Below, piece by piece: positions 1 to 10,700 of a stretch of DNA of 64,000 nt. Position 1 is the stretch's first letter; the number at the start of each line of letters is the position of its first letter. Under the pieces are notes generated by a model. The model was not told the origin of the DNA, ran no database searches, and saw only the letters and a program-made list of their open reading frames with translations. The DNA is from Kordia antarctica. GTDB taxonomy: Bacteria; Bacteroidota; Bacteroidia; Flavobacteriales; Flavobacteriaceae. The DNA is taken from the NCBI RefSeq assembly GCF_009901525.1, contig NZ_CP019288.1, forward strand, positions 2,137,501-2,201,500, written 5' to 3'. The translations under genes and the position numbers were made by a program.

Positions 1-1
1 T

Positions 2-958
2 GATACAGATTCATTTTCACTTTTAGAGCTTTTAAATAAATTAATCAAAGAATTCGATCAAGGGTTAGACTTCAAAAAAGCTATTGATTTAATTAAAAAG
101 GAAGAACCAAATTTCGATACAATTCAAAAAGCTATCAATTCTGTAAAAAGAATGCACCCAGGAATTGAAAAAATTCTACCCACAGGTGCAATGTATACTC
201 ACATTATTGATAATAGCGATTTATTTGATATGGCTTTATCTATGCCATTCAAAGATTTAACAAAAATATATCTAGATAAGGAAAAACTTATTGGAAATAA
301 AAAGAGTAAAAATTCTGAATCAAATACAAGAAATGATGAAAAAGATGCACTAATTAAATATTTATTTAAAGTTCAAGAAATCATATCACTTTATCAGGAT
401 AAAAACATAAATACCTTGCTAAAAAAAGTAGATTTTAAAATTCGCGTAGGGAAAGACAAAACAGTTTTAAAAAGCAAAATGGATGAATTATGTTCGCTCA
501 CTACTTTGAAGATTAAATATGTTTTAGAATATGCAGAAAGCTCTGGTATTTTAGAATTTGATTCAAAAGTTTCTGATTTCATTACTAGTAATGATTATCT
601 ACTTGAAAGAGTAAATAGAGTTGATTATTTAGAACTTATAAACCTTTACAATTATACTGAGGGTTTAAGTTCATATTCAACTCAACATGGAGTAAAAGGA
701 GAAGAATTTGATAATGTTTTAGTTGTTATAAATAATGATAAAATCCATCAACTTTCTATTTGTTATGAATATCTATTTGAAGGAAAATCTGACGATGAAA
801 AATATTTTAATAGAACATTAAATCTTTTTTATGTTGCTTGCACACGTCCTAAAGAAGATTTGATTGTATTTTATGAAGGAGAATGTTCTCAAAAAACTAT
901 CTTGAAAGCAAATGAATGGTTTGAAAATGTAATTGACTTGAATCAAATTAATCAATGA
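2..958 (+). CDS. UvrD/Rep-family helicase, C-terminal part (5' end outside window)
   Basis: The frame is open from base 2, so the gene starts before the window and only about 318 C-terminal residues are present; the first internal ATG at 152 is not the true start. Two superfamily 1 helicase motifs are visible near the end: STQHGVKGEEFDNVLVV (the H-x-x-K-G motif of UvrD/PcrA/Rep domain 2B) and LNLFYVACTRPKEDLIVF (motif VI with its arginine). The protein would be a 3'-5' DNA helicase working on unwound or broken DNA. It converges on the Wadjet operon, so it may belong to a defence module such as a GajB-like (Gabija) or other UvrD-nuclease pair, but the N-terminal half and its upstream partner are not visible and this cannot be decided. 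The motif-based call is firm; the pathway is not. Confidence 0.85.
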   Translation, partial: DTDSFSLLELLNKLIKEFDQGLDFKKAIDLIKKEEPNFDTIQKAINSVKRMHPGIEKILPTGAMYTHIIDNSDLFDMALSMPFKDLTKIYLDKEKLIGNKKSKNSESNTRNDEKDALIKYLFKVQEIISLYQDKNINTLLKKVDFKIRVGKDKTVLKSKMDELCSLTTLKIKYVLEYAESSGILEFDSKVSDFITSNDYLLERVNRVDYLELINLYNYTEGLSSYSTQHGVKGEEFDNVLVVINNDKIHQLSICYEYLFEGKSDDEKYFNRTLNLFYVACTRPKEDLIVFYEGECSQKTILKANEWFENVIDLNQINQ

Positions 959-972
959 TTCAATAAATCATT
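954..972. terminator. weak stem-loop between convergent genes
   Basis: A 7-bp perfect stem (AATGATT / AATCATT) with a 5-base loop overlaps the stop codon of the helicase gene, between it and jetD. It could end transcription from the left, but there is no clear T-run and the stem is AT-rich. Confidence 0.3.
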
Positions 973-997
973 AGTTAGAATATAGAGTTAGTGACAA

Positions 998-2143
998 CTA
1001 TAAATTATTGAAAAAGTTAATAACATACCCGTGAGGAATTTTTTCCTGCTCAAGTCTTAAATTTTCAGCCTTTAGCCTATTATATAAAAGCCCCTCTTCT
1101 TTAGTTAGATTCAATTCGTTTTTCACTAAAGAAATTGTTCCTAAATCATTTTCATAAAATTTAGTAAAAGTATTAGTATCCATTAAAACACTTTGAACTT
1201 GTGGATAGTAACTTCGGACTTGTGAAAGTATTTCAAAACCTTGTGCGTCAATATCTCCCCAATAAAGAATTTCTTTATCGTTGAACCATTCTATATTTTT
1301 GAGGTTGGAAACCGAATATCCTTTTCCAAAAATAACAATTGTATTTTCTGTATTAGGTAACGTAAGTATGTTATATAAATTAACTTTATTTTCTACAATG
1401 ATGATTCTCTTGATTTTAAGTTTTAAGCTTCTAAACTGAGAAACAGGTATAGAAAGATCACTAATTCCTGAAAAGACTTTTTCCGATATTTTAGAATCTA
1501 ATACTCTAAATCTTATTAAAGGTTCTGAAAATTTCAAATTAAATCGTTCCTCAAACTTTGAAGCATCAAAATTCACATAATCTTCTATAAGTATATCTAG
1601 TAAATCCTTGATAATTCCTTTATGGCGCTCAATAAATTTTGTATGTACTTGAATCGGCAATTCTCTTACATACAAATTTGGTATAGGATTCTTTTTGAAG
1701 TATCGACAAACTTTAAGTATGGCATCCCAGTTTTCTTTATTGGAAATTATTTTTTTTGGATATTTTAGCATCCATGTTTTTAGTTCAGAAAATTCAGTAA
1801 ATGTCTCTTTTTTTATCTCTCTAAATAAAGCTACTTCTTTGGTCTTATTTAAAAATTTGAGATAATCAATTTCAGATTCAAATGAAAATTTACTCGGAAA
1901 ACTCTGAGTTCCTAAAATTTTTGACTTTCTTGTTTCATAAGCTATTGTAAAACCATATCCTTTTTGTTCTTTTGAATTTGATAGAAGTTCTCTAATTTCT
2001 CTATCAAATTCTTTGGTAGATTTGCTAGGTTTTTTATTTCCTGAAATAATAAGAGGAAATATATTTTCATTATTTACAACAGATTCTAAAAACGTAGTAT
2101 ATTTACTTAAAGCCTTCTTTTTTATTTCTTCTACACCAATCAT
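998..2143 (-). CDS. jetD: Wadjet protein JetD (Toprim nuclease)
   Basis: This is the nuclease subunit of Wadjet, which cuts small closed-circular DNA such as plasmids after loop extrusion by JetABC. The N-terminal part has the DUF3322 character. The C-terminal half has a topoisomerase VI-like Toprim fold: an acidic strand IIIVENKVNLYNIL and, around residues 290-305, YWGDIDAQGFEIL with the D-x-D metal-binding pair, followed by SVLMDTN. The length (381 aa) is usual for JetD. Its ATG overlaps the jetC stop by one base (TAATG), so it is translationally coupled as the last gene of the operon. The type I gene order A-B-C-D is intact, which is the strongest support. Confidence 0.92.
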   Translation of the reverse strand: MIGVEEIKKKALSKYTTFLESVVNNENIFPLIISGNKKPSKSTKEFDREIRELLSNSKEQKGYGFTIAYETRKSKILGTQSFPSKFSFESEIDYLKFLNKTKEVALFREIKKETFTEFSELKTWMLKYPKKIISNKENWDAILKVCRYFKKNPIPNLYVRELPIQVHTKFIERHKGIIKDLLDILIEDYVNFDASKFEERFNLKFSEPLIRFRVLDSKISEKVFSGISDLSIPVSQFRSLKLKIKRIIIVENKVNLYNILTLPNTENTIVIFGKGYSVSNLKNIEWFNDKEILYWGDIDAQGFEILSQVRSYYPQVQSVLMDTNTFTKFYENDLGTISLVKNELNLTKEEGLLYNRLKAENLRLEQEKIPHGYVINFFNNL

Positions 2144-5100
2144 TAGCTATTAAGGTATTTATCTCTTTCTTGTCTAAATTGATCGATTGGCATATCATAC
2201 AACCAACTATTACGATCATTTTTTCTCGTTACAAAATGTACAAAAGAAATATGATCTTCCACGATGTCAATATTATCACTTGGAGTCACAACCAATAATT
2301 GTAAATGTAATTGCTTACACAGATTGATTAAGTAATTAGCTTTTTTAGCATCTTGTGCTTTGAATGCTTCGTCAATAGCAATAAATCGAAAAGAATCGCT
2401 TTCTGTACCAGTTTTAGTTAATCCAAATTGATATGCAATAGCTGAACCAAGTACAGTATATGTTAGCTGCGCTTTTTCTCCACCTGATAATTGCCCCATA
2501 CCTTCATAAGTATTCTTTTTAGAATTATCCTCTCTGTAAAATTCTTCAATTTTATATTCATACCATGTTCTTACATCCATTACTTTTTCTCTCCATTTTT
2601 CATCACGAAGTTTTTTAATAAATGGTTCAATTGCATTTTCAAAATGTATTTTTTCTTCACCTATTTTACTACGAATTTCTTTAAAGTTTGGAATCGCTTT
2701 TCGAAGATATTCTTTGAATTCATCAACAAGATCATTCTTTTTCGCTTTATCTTTTAATTGTATATACGTAGTTTGTGGAGTTGATGCAAAATCAATTCCT
2801 TCTAAAGATTTATTCAATGACTTTATATTCTCTTTTATTTCCTCAGACCAACTATCAAAAAACTCTTTAAACTCACCAACTTTATTTGTTAAGGTTTCTT
2901 CTAAATAGTCATCAAATTTTTTCTGAAATTTTGGAAGATCATTCTCTTTTAATTCATTATATTTTTCTTGGTATGCAGAGATCAATTCTATTTCTAATGA
3001 GAGATGACTCACATCTGACATCCAAGTTGGAAAATCTTTTTTTATCTTCTCAGTAGGATATCTAAATTGTCTTATTTTGTCATTAATATCTTTTTCTAAT
3101 TTTCTTAAAGCCGCTTCAAGTTTAGAAATTTCAACGTTGTTTTTGTTTTGAAAAGTGTTTCGGGTTAGTTCAAAATTAGCATATACTATATTTTCTAAAT
3201 CAGTATTTCCGACACCAAAATTGGAAAGATCAATAGTATCAGCTTGAATTGAATTTAACAATGCAGCATTTTCATTGTATAATTTTTCAGCCGTTGTTAG
3301 CTGAGGTTTTAAATCAGCTCTTTCATCTACAATACCTTCTCTTTCCTTCTCTTTTTCAATTAACTTTCCATTAAGTAATTCTTTCTCTTTTTCTAAAGCT
3401 TTTATTCGATGATTCGTTTCTTTTAGCTCTCTTATTCGTTTTTCTAACGCTTCAAATTCTTTCGCAGAAGAAGCCCAATCAATTATATTAAAGGTTGGAT
3501 ATCCTATAATTAAATGATTCAAATTATTCTTTTGGTCATCTATTTCTTTTAAAGTACTTTCTAGAGAATTAAACTCAGCTTTTAAAATTTTCACTTCTTC
3601 TCTTAATTCTTGAACTTGGTTACGCCAATAGTTAATTTTAGAAGAATTATCCCAACCCAAAACGTAACGCTCTTTTGATAAAGATTGCTTCCTGTCATCT
3701 TTTTCGTGTCTTCCTTTTCCAAACTTAGTGAGTCCTTTTTTTGTAATTGCCTTGTCTGCTTTTGAAAACGCTGACATATTTTCCGCACATAAAAAATTGA
3801 AGCGACTTGTCACATTTTGCTCCACCCATTCTGAATATTTACTTGTTGCTTTGAATTGTAATTTATTTACTAGATAATTTTCATTGTCATTTTCTCTATT
3901 TGAGAATGAACGCATCGAAAATGAATCACGAAAACGCTCGTATGTTATTTTCCCTCTTAAGTTCGTTTGATTGACATATTTATTTACCTCATCATAATAT
4001 GCTTCAGGAACTATTAATTTGAGTCCAAAGTTATGCAATGCCTTTTCAATTGCTAATTCCCATATAACTTCAGTATCTTTTATAGAAATGAGTTCACCGA
4101 TAAAAGGAATTTCTTCTTTCGTCGCTCCGACTGCATTGATAATTTCATTTCTTATTTGTGCAACTCGTCCAGTAATATTATTTCCGCTTTGCAATAAAGT
4201 TTCGACAGTATTTACTGCTTCTTTAATCAGAACTTCTTTTTCTTCAATTTTAGTTTTTAAATTGTAATAAGCTTCTTCTTTTTTTGGTCGCGTTACTTTA
4301 ATATTTTTAATTTCCTCATTTGCTCTTCGTAAAGATTCTTCAAATATTTTTCTGGAGGGATTTTTTGGGAATGATACAGAACCTACCTTTATGTTATATT
4401 TTTGAAGTGCATTTTTTCTATCGGAAGTTTTTACTTCTTCGTTTGACTTTTGTGTTTTTAATTTTTCTATTTGTTGACCAACTTCATCTTTTTCAATTTG
4501 AACAGCTACTTCAGCTATTTCCTTTTTTAATTCGCCTTCTCCTACTTTCAGAATTTTTATTCTCTTATTTTTAGTATCAATTTCATTTGCTAATCTTGAT
4601 TTTTCGGATTCACAAAGTTCTTTCCCTTTTTTTGCAAACCAATACAAAGCAGTATCTCTATTAAATTTTAGACTTTCTAATTTTTCTTGGTTATCTTCCA
4701 ATTGTTCAGCTAAAGTATTTATTGGTTCTAGTTGCTTAATCTGTTCTTTTGCTTTCTTTATATTATTTTGGGCATCCATTAAGTTCACAAAACTATTTTC
4801 TAAAGCCTTGTATTCTTCTTCAGCATCTTTTGACTCTAACATTTCATTTCGTATGAATCTATCCAAGTCACCTAAAACTTTTATTCCAACTAGCTTATTG
4901 AATAAATCTAACGCCTTCAGTGAACGCATTCCAAATAGCTTTATAATACGGTTGGCATATTGTGTTGGTCCATCAAAAAATTCTAGTTTTCGTCGTGTAC
5001 TGTTTGAGTTGTATTTTTTATCCAAAAGCTTTTTCCAAAGCCCTTTCCCATCAAAATTTTGAAAATCAGCTGCTATACCTAATGGTATATACCCAATTCC

Positions 5101-5541
5101 AAAACTTCTTTTCATTTCGTTCCCTGAAAACCAACGTACTTGAAATAGTGTGACTGATTTCCCATCAGTATTTTCAAAATTTGCAAGTAAGATTGAGTAA
5201 CAACTGGTATCTCTGAGTCTTTGAGATGTAGTTTTACTTTGGTCTTCTCTTTGAATGTCTCCATAATGACCTAATACATAACTTTTCTCAGACCGATCTC
5301 CTTTTTTTTCCGAACCAGAAGATTGATTGTAAAAACGACTGTTTTTTAAAGGAACAATTAATGTTAATAATGCATCGACAAATGTTGTTTTTCCTGAACC
5401 GTTTACACCTGTTAGTAATGAATTATTTCCTTTAGGTTCTATACGGTAAATTTCTTCATCGAAAGTTCCCCAATTTAGGATTTCCATATATTGAAGTCGA
5501 AAACCTGCTTCACTTGATACTGTACTAAATAGACTTGACAT
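2143..5541 (-). CDS. jetC: Wadjet protein JetC (SMC-like ATPase)
   Basis: This is the MukB/SMC-like motor of Wadjet. The N-terminal Walker A GVNGSGKTT (K51) and the C-terminal ABC signature LSGGE (1018-1022) and Walker B FIAIDE (D1057, E1058) flank a long coiled coil with a hinge-like region near residues 450-600. All catalytic residues are present and the length (1132 aa) is typical, so the protein should be active. In the known system JetC dimerises, binds JetA and JetB as kleisin and KITE subunits, extrudes DNA loops with ATP and hands small circles to JetD. It overlaps jetB by 17 bases at its start and jetD by one base at its end. Confidence 0.95.
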   Translation of the reverse strand: MSSLFSTVSSEAGFRLQYMEILNWGTFDEEIYRIEPKGNNSLLTGVNGSGKTTFVDALLTLIVPLKNSRFYNQSSGSEKKGDRSEKSYVLGHYGDIQREDQSKTTSQRLRDTSCYSILLANFENTDGKSVTLFQVRWFSGNEMKRSFGIGYIPLGIAADFQNFDGKGLWKKLLDKKYNSNSTRRKLEFFDGPTQYANRIIKLFGMRSLKALDLFNKLVGIKVLGDLDRFIRNEMLESKDAEEEYKALENSFVNLMDAQNNIKKAKEQIKQLEPINTLAEQLEDNQEKLESLKFNRDTALYWFAKKGKELCESEKSRLANEIDTKNKRIKILKVGEGELKKEIAEVAVQIEKDEVGQQIEKLKTQKSNEEVKTSDRKNALQKYNIKVGSVSFPKNPSRKIFEESLRRANEEIKNIKVTRPKKEEAYYNLKTKIEEKEVLIKEAVNTVETLLQSGNNITGRVAQIRNEIINAVGATKEEIPFIGELISIKDTEVIWELAIEKALHNFGLKLIVPEAYYDEVNKYVNQTNLRGKITYERFRDSFSMRSFSNRENDNENYLVNKLQFKATSKYSEWVEQNVTSRFNFLCAENMSAFSKADKAITKKGLTKFGKGRHEKDDRKQSLSKERYVLGWDNSSKINYWRNQVQELREEVKILKAEFNSLESTLKEIDDQKNNLNHLIIGYPTFNIIDWASSAKEFEALEKRIRELKETNHRIKALEKEKELLNGKLIEKEKEREGIVDERADLKPQLTTAEKLYNENAALLNSIQADTIDLSNFGVGNTDLENIVYANFELTRNTFQNKNNVEISKLEAALRKLEKDINDKIRQFRYPTEKIKKDFPTWMSDVSHLSLEIELISAYQEKYNELKENDLPKFQKKFDDYLEETLTNKVGEFKEFFDSWSEEIKENIKSLNKSLEGIDFASTPQTTYIQLKDKAKKNDLVDEFKEYLRKAIPNFKEIRSKIGEEKIHFENAIEPFIKKLRDEKWREKVMDVRTWYEYKIEEFYREDNSKKNTYEGMGQLSGGEKAQLTYTVLGSAIAYQFGLTKTGTESDSFRFIAIDEAFKAQDAKKANYLINLCKQLHLQLLVVTPSDNIDIVEDHISFVHFVTRKNDRNSWLYDMPIDQFRQERDKYLNS

Positions 5542-6106
5542 ACGCTTCTAACTGATTTTTGAAATCATTTAATGTATCAAGAGAAACCTTGTCTTTAATG
5601 ATTTTATGAATTATATATTTTGGATTTTCATCTTCTCCACTTACTTTTTTTAAGTATCCATAATCAATGATTTTATTTATGTAGGTATCTAAATCTTTTA
5701 AAAATTGGACAGTATTGTATTTTTGTGGAAGAAAACGTTCTATTTCGTCTTTTAAATCTTCCAAAAGAATATATTTTATAGTTCCTTGAAATTCTATTGG
5801 ATTGTTTTCAAACTCTTCTAATATTTGTCTTAATATGACCAACACAACTGAAACTTCAAATCCAATAGCACGACGACTCACCAAGCCAAGTGTATTGTTA
5901 TCTTCATCAATTATAAATTGTTTTACAAAAGCATATCCATCGTCTTCACGCACAATTAATTCTAATCCTAGTAAGCTTATGTATTCAGCTATTTCTTTTC
6001 TATAGAAAAGTACATCATCCCAAACATTATCATTTCTGTTGACAGTACCTTTCAGTAGTTTCACTACCGATTTGGAATAGGGTTTTATATGTTCTTTTAA
6101 ATTCAT
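5525..6106 (-). CDS. jetB: Wadjet protein JetB (DUF4194, KITE-like)
   Basis: This small winged-helix, MukE-like subunit (193 aa, DUF4194 type) sits between jetA and jetC. Visible features fit the family: an N-terminal RKEIAEYISLLGLELIV helix block followed by mixed alpha-beta winged-helix segments. It binds the JetA kleisin and DNA. Its ATG overlaps the jetA stop (ATGA), and its 3' end overlaps jetC by 17 bases, so all three are co-translated. Identification rests on size, position and general character rather than on a catalytic motif. Confidence 0.88.
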   Translation of the reverse strand: MNLKEHIKPYSKSVVKLLKGTVNRNDNVWDDVLFYRKEIAEYISLLGLELIVREDDGYAFVKQFIIDEDNNTLGLVSRRAIGFEVSVVLVILRQILEEFENNPIEFQGTIKYILLEDLKDEIERFLPQKYNTVQFLKDLDTYINKIIDYGYLKKVSGEDENPKYIIHKIIKDKVSLDTLNDFKNQLEAYVKSI

Positions 6107-7566
6107 TTGGTTATGATTATTTCTGGCACTTGTATTGATTTATTATTTTCTTCATCAAAAAATACAGTATCAATTTGTTGACCATTGAATTCATGTTGAA
6201 AATCCTGTAACACATCAAAATACCCAAATAGTTCAGGCAAACCCTCTGAAATTCCACCACTTTCTTTGATTACTTTTATAAGTGTTGTTTGATTTTGATG
6301 TTTTAAGATCGTATTGATGTTTGACTTGAGTTTCGCTTTATTTATTATTTTACGTGCAATGATTTCTTTAAAATCTTCTACTTGCGAAAAATCATTATTA
6401 GCTATTTTAGGTTTACTACTATATGTATGATTTTCTTTTTTTTCGTATGTTAACTTTTTTTCAAAAGGTATATTCAAATCAATCGCTATTTCTAATTCCA
6501 TAGATATACTTGGGCGCATATTGTTCTGACCTATTACTGCTAAGTTCTTCTTTATATCAGTAATCAATCTTTTAATTAAATCTCTATCAATAGAATTCCC
6601 TTCTCTTATGATTCTACTCAGCTTTTCTGCCATTTTATCATTAGCGTAAGATACTTTCTTTCCTAATTTGAATAAATAGCTTTTAATACCTCTTAAAAAT
6701 GTGTCTTCATTTTGTATACCTTTTTCTTCTAATTTGCTGTAGAGTTCGTCCGTAAGTTCTATCCATTGGTTTTGTAATGAACTATCCATTAAAAATTCCC
6801 AAAAGGCATAAAAACTCTTTCCTTGATGGCTTTCTTTCAATCGATTTAACGAATCAAAAGTATAATCGAGCACATCACTTTTTGACAATGATTGGTCGAG
6901 ATGTTTTTGATAGATTTGATTTGTGATTTTTTTAAAATTATCTTCTACTTCTTTAAAATCAGTGAGCAATTCTTTTGCCGTAGCATTTAATCTATCGAAT
7001 CGGGGTATGATTTCAAAATTATCTAGGGTTTCAACTTCTTTCCCCATTTTCAAATCTTGAATTTGCTCGTCAAGTTCAGCTTTTCTTCGTTCAAGATTTT
7101 TTATTCGTTTCTCTTTATCTTCATCTGTACGTTCTACCAGTTCTTGAAGTTGATTAAAAATATCTTTAAACTTAGATTCTGTTCCTATAAACTCTTTCTT
7201 TTTTAAAGAAGCTAACCAATTGAATACTTTTATAGTATACGAGGAAAGTTGATAAATAATATCTCCATTTTCGTTATAGTAGTTGCTCAGAAACCCACTA
7301 TCAGTCCACTTTTTTATATATGCTTTAGATTTGATTTCATCAGTCTCAAAAAGTTTATCACCATGGTCTTCATCAGAAACATCTGCTTCTGAATAGTTCA
7401 AGAAGTCTTCTAGTCTTCTGTATAAATCATCTGACGCAATAGCACTTTGATTCTCACCAAATACAGAATTCAGAAATGAGATAATGAAAACCACATTTCT
7501 AGATTTTAGCAAATTGATACTTGGAGAATCGATTAAAATTTTTCTTACATCTTCAATTTCTGACAT
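6103..7566 (-). CDS. jetA: Wadjet protein JetA (DUF3375, kleisin-like)
   Basis: First gene of the four-gene Wadjet operon. The 487-aa protein is mostly helical, with an N-terminal winged-helix region, a coiled coil near residues 145-185 (EDKEKRIKNLERRKAELDEQ) and a C-terminal domain, matching DUF3375/MukF-like JetA. It should bridge the JetC heads and recruit JetB. The upstream 169 bases (7567-7735) are shared with the divergent STAND gene and must carry both promoters; I see no clear flavobacterial -7 box there. The assignment follows from the perfect jetABCD order and the expected size. Confidence 0.9.
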   Translation of the reverse strand: MSEIEDVRKILIDSPSINLLKSRNVVFIISFLNSVFGENQSAIASDDLYRRLEDFLNYSEADVSDEDHGDKLFETDEIKSKAYIKKWTDSGFLSNYYNENGDIIYQLSSYTIKVFNWLASLKKKEFIGTESKFKDIFNQLQELVERTDEDKEKRIKNLERRKAELDEQIQDLKMGKEVETLDNFEIIPRFDRLNATAKELLTDFKEVEDNFKKITNQIYQKHLDQSLSKSDVLDYTFDSLNRLKESHQGKSFYAFWEFLMDSSLQNQWIELTDELYSKLEEKGIQNEDTFLRGIKSYLFKLGKKVSYANDKMAEKLSRIIREGNSIDRDLIKRLITDIKKNLAVIGQNNMRPSISMELEIAIDLNIPFEKKLTYEKKENHTYSSKPKIANNDFSQVEDFKEIIARKIINKAKLKSNINTILKHQNQTTLIKVIKESGGISEGLPELFGYFDVLQDFQHEFNGQQIDTVFFDEENNKSIQVPEIIITK

Positions 7567-7735
7567 TCAAGCTGTTTATAATGTTATATGATTTCTACTT
7601 ACATAAAATATAATCTGAAAAGATAAAATTAAAAATAATTTTACTTATAATGGTCATATAAAACTCTTATTTTGTCAGACAATTAAGTAACTCTCTATAA
7701 CGAGAACTAAAATTTAGAAATTATTTCAATTCCCT

Positions 7736-10700
7736 ATGAAACAAGAAGTACATATCAACAGACCTTTAAACTTTAATAGTTTACCCGCTAGAGAATTTGA
7801 AGAAATGGTATATCATTATTTCAAAGACCGAATTGAAAAAGGTTTTTATAAGAATGTTTATGACAATGCAGTATTATCATCAGGTGTTGGTGAAAAAGGA
7901 ACAGATTCCATATTATTTCTTAATGGAAAGGTTAAAGCTATAGTTCAATGCAAGAGGCTTCAAAAAAATATTGGAATTAATCTTGTCCTATCAGAAGTCT
8001 TAAAATTTTTATTATATCATATTCTTGAAGTTAAACAAAATAACAAAACATCTTCTTCATTGATTTATGATATAGAAGATTTTACATACTTCATAGTTGC
8101 TTCAAAAGACTTTACTCAAAAGGCTAAAATCTTCTTAGCTGATTTCAAAAATAAATGGCAAACACAAGATGTGCAAAAACTATTAAAAAAGGAGTTAACT
8201 GCCAAATCATTTAAAAGTCTAAAGATTGAAAACATTCTTCCTTCTATTGAAGAACTTTTGAATAAACTAAATATAAAAATGATAAGTGCTGTTGATTTAG
8301 ATATGCGAATTCGATCAAATACCGATATTATGAGTCGCTATTTCACAGAAATAAAATTCAGTCCTACAATCGTTGAAAAGAAAAACACTTTATCTGATGA
8401 ACAACTCATATCTAAAGCTAAATTTATTTCGAACGATATCACAAGAGTAAAGGCATATTTCGGAAAGGATGAAACACTCAATATTATAAGACCCGTAAGA
8501 AACTCAATTATTAATTGGGTTTTAAAAGATCTCAATGAAAACGAAATGAATATCGCTGTTGTTTCTGGAAATGCTGGTATGGGAAAAACTGTTGTAATTT
8601 CACAGGTTTATGATAAATTGATTGAAGACAATATTCCTGTTTTATCGCTTAAAGCTGATAGATTAACGTTTACTACGATCAAGGAGTTAGAAGATAAACT
8701 AGATATAGAAACTAGTTTCCTAGATTTCTTTACTAAATTTATTGGCGAGCACAAAACAGGCGTTCTTCTTATTGATCAAATTGATGCGCTATCGCAAGCG
8801 CTGTCTTCTAATATGAAACCACTTCGTTTTTACGATAATTTGATTCAAAAATTTATTGGGAATCCAAAAGTAAAAATCATACTATCTACAAGAATCTATG
8901 ATTTAAATTACGATCCGATTATTTCTAATTATAAAGGAAAGAAAGAGTTTATAATTAAAGAATTGGATAAAAATACGCTTTTAGAAATTTTAGAAAAGTC
9001 TGATATTAAGAATATTAGTCAATTCTCTGATTCATTCTTAAAATTGCTAGCTGTTCCGCTTCATTTAGATGTTTTTCTTAAGATATATTCGGCAGAATTA
9101 AAATTAGATGAAATTAAAAGTTTGCAAGACTTATATAATCAACTATGGAAATATAAAATTCTTTTAAAAAATGGCGCAAAGCATACTCATCTCAAATCTT
9201 CTAGAATTACAAAATTGATATATGAGATTGCTGTAAAAATGTACGATACGCAACAAATAAATATACCTGAATTGTACTTTGAAGATTCCTATTATGATGA
9301 ACTAAATTATCTGAAATCCGAAGGGATTATTAAAGGAGAAGATAAAATAGAGTTTTTCCACCAATCATTTTTTGATTATTCATTTGCTCGAAATTTCGTG
9401 AATAATGATATCAATCTCACGGAAGATATTACATCAAGACATCAAGGTTTATTTATACGCTCAAAAGTAAAACAAATCATTAATTATATTAGAAATGTTG
9501 ATCCTGATAAATACAGCGTGAATGTTATTGAGCTTTTGGAAAATAAAAGTATTAGGTTTCACTTAAAGCTCCTAGTGATACAACAAATAGCTTTTCAAGA
9601 TGAGCCAAATATTCTAGAACAAAATATCGTAAAAGAAATTATTCTAAAAGAAAAACTATTAAAAGATGCTTTTTTGTCTTCTTACTTAGGTAAAGGTTGG
9701 CTTACCTTCTTTATAAAAAATGAAATATTCCGAACAGAAATAGAAGCAGGCATTGAGATTTCTAAAGATCAAATTATTGATGTTTTCAAGCGATTCATTT
9801 TTACAGACCAAAATGATATTTTACTAGAATATTACCAATCATTGAAAAATTCTGATATTAAAGATGAACTTATAATTGATTATTTATGGAGAATAATAGA
9901 GGTAAAGAATCCTTTGGCAATTGAATTGATTGAAAATGTATTTAAAAGAAATCTTGATTTTCATAAAGAATATTGGTTTCATTCTATTTTGGAAAATGCG
10001 GTTAAAAACTTTCCTGAATGGGTAAAAAATCAAGTCATTTCAAATACCAAAATAAAAAAAGGAACTTCTTATAAAGATCGAGAAGATTATTTCTTTTCAA
10101 AAAATCACGGTAGTCAGCTTTACGAAACATTTTGGAAAACACACTCTGATATTGCTTACAATCTTGTTAAAACAATCATTGGAGAGATTATAACTAAAAG
10201 AAGTTATGAACTTCAAGGAATAATATTTTATGACCAAGCATTTGAATCATATAATGGAAAAAATGATAGTTTTCATCCTCATTATGAGCAGTTGAATGAA
10301 CTAGTAGATTATTTAAAAGAAACTTTCCTAAATAATACTGATTTTGTCAAAAATGAAGTTAACTATTATTTAAATTCAAACTACAATACTCATATTATCA
10401 TTGCTCTTAGTATTATTAATGAATTTCCTGAATTTCTTATAGAAGAAGCTTATTCTTATTTTTCTGATTTAAAAAAATTCACAGTGTCGTTCCGCTTTGA
10501 TGAGTATCTAAATTATTTACTTTTGGATACATTCGGTAAGGCGTATCATTTGTTTACAGATTCACAAAGAAATTATTTAAATAGCCATATAATTCCTAAC
10601 TTTTATAAAGATTATGAAGTTAGACTCATCATCAGAGATAATGGAGAAAAAGTTAAAAATAAATTTTATGGCTATACAAAATATGAGTTATTAGTAAGTA

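Noticed and set aside
2-958. Gabija GajB assignment for the partial helicase
   Set aside because: Only the C-terminal motifs are visible and no GajA-like gene can be seen, so the family name is not justified.
2491-2757. Plus-strand frames opposite jetC and other long genes
   Set aside because: Phe/Ile-rich translations of the antisense strand of AT-rich coding sequence; the long minus-strand genes explain them.
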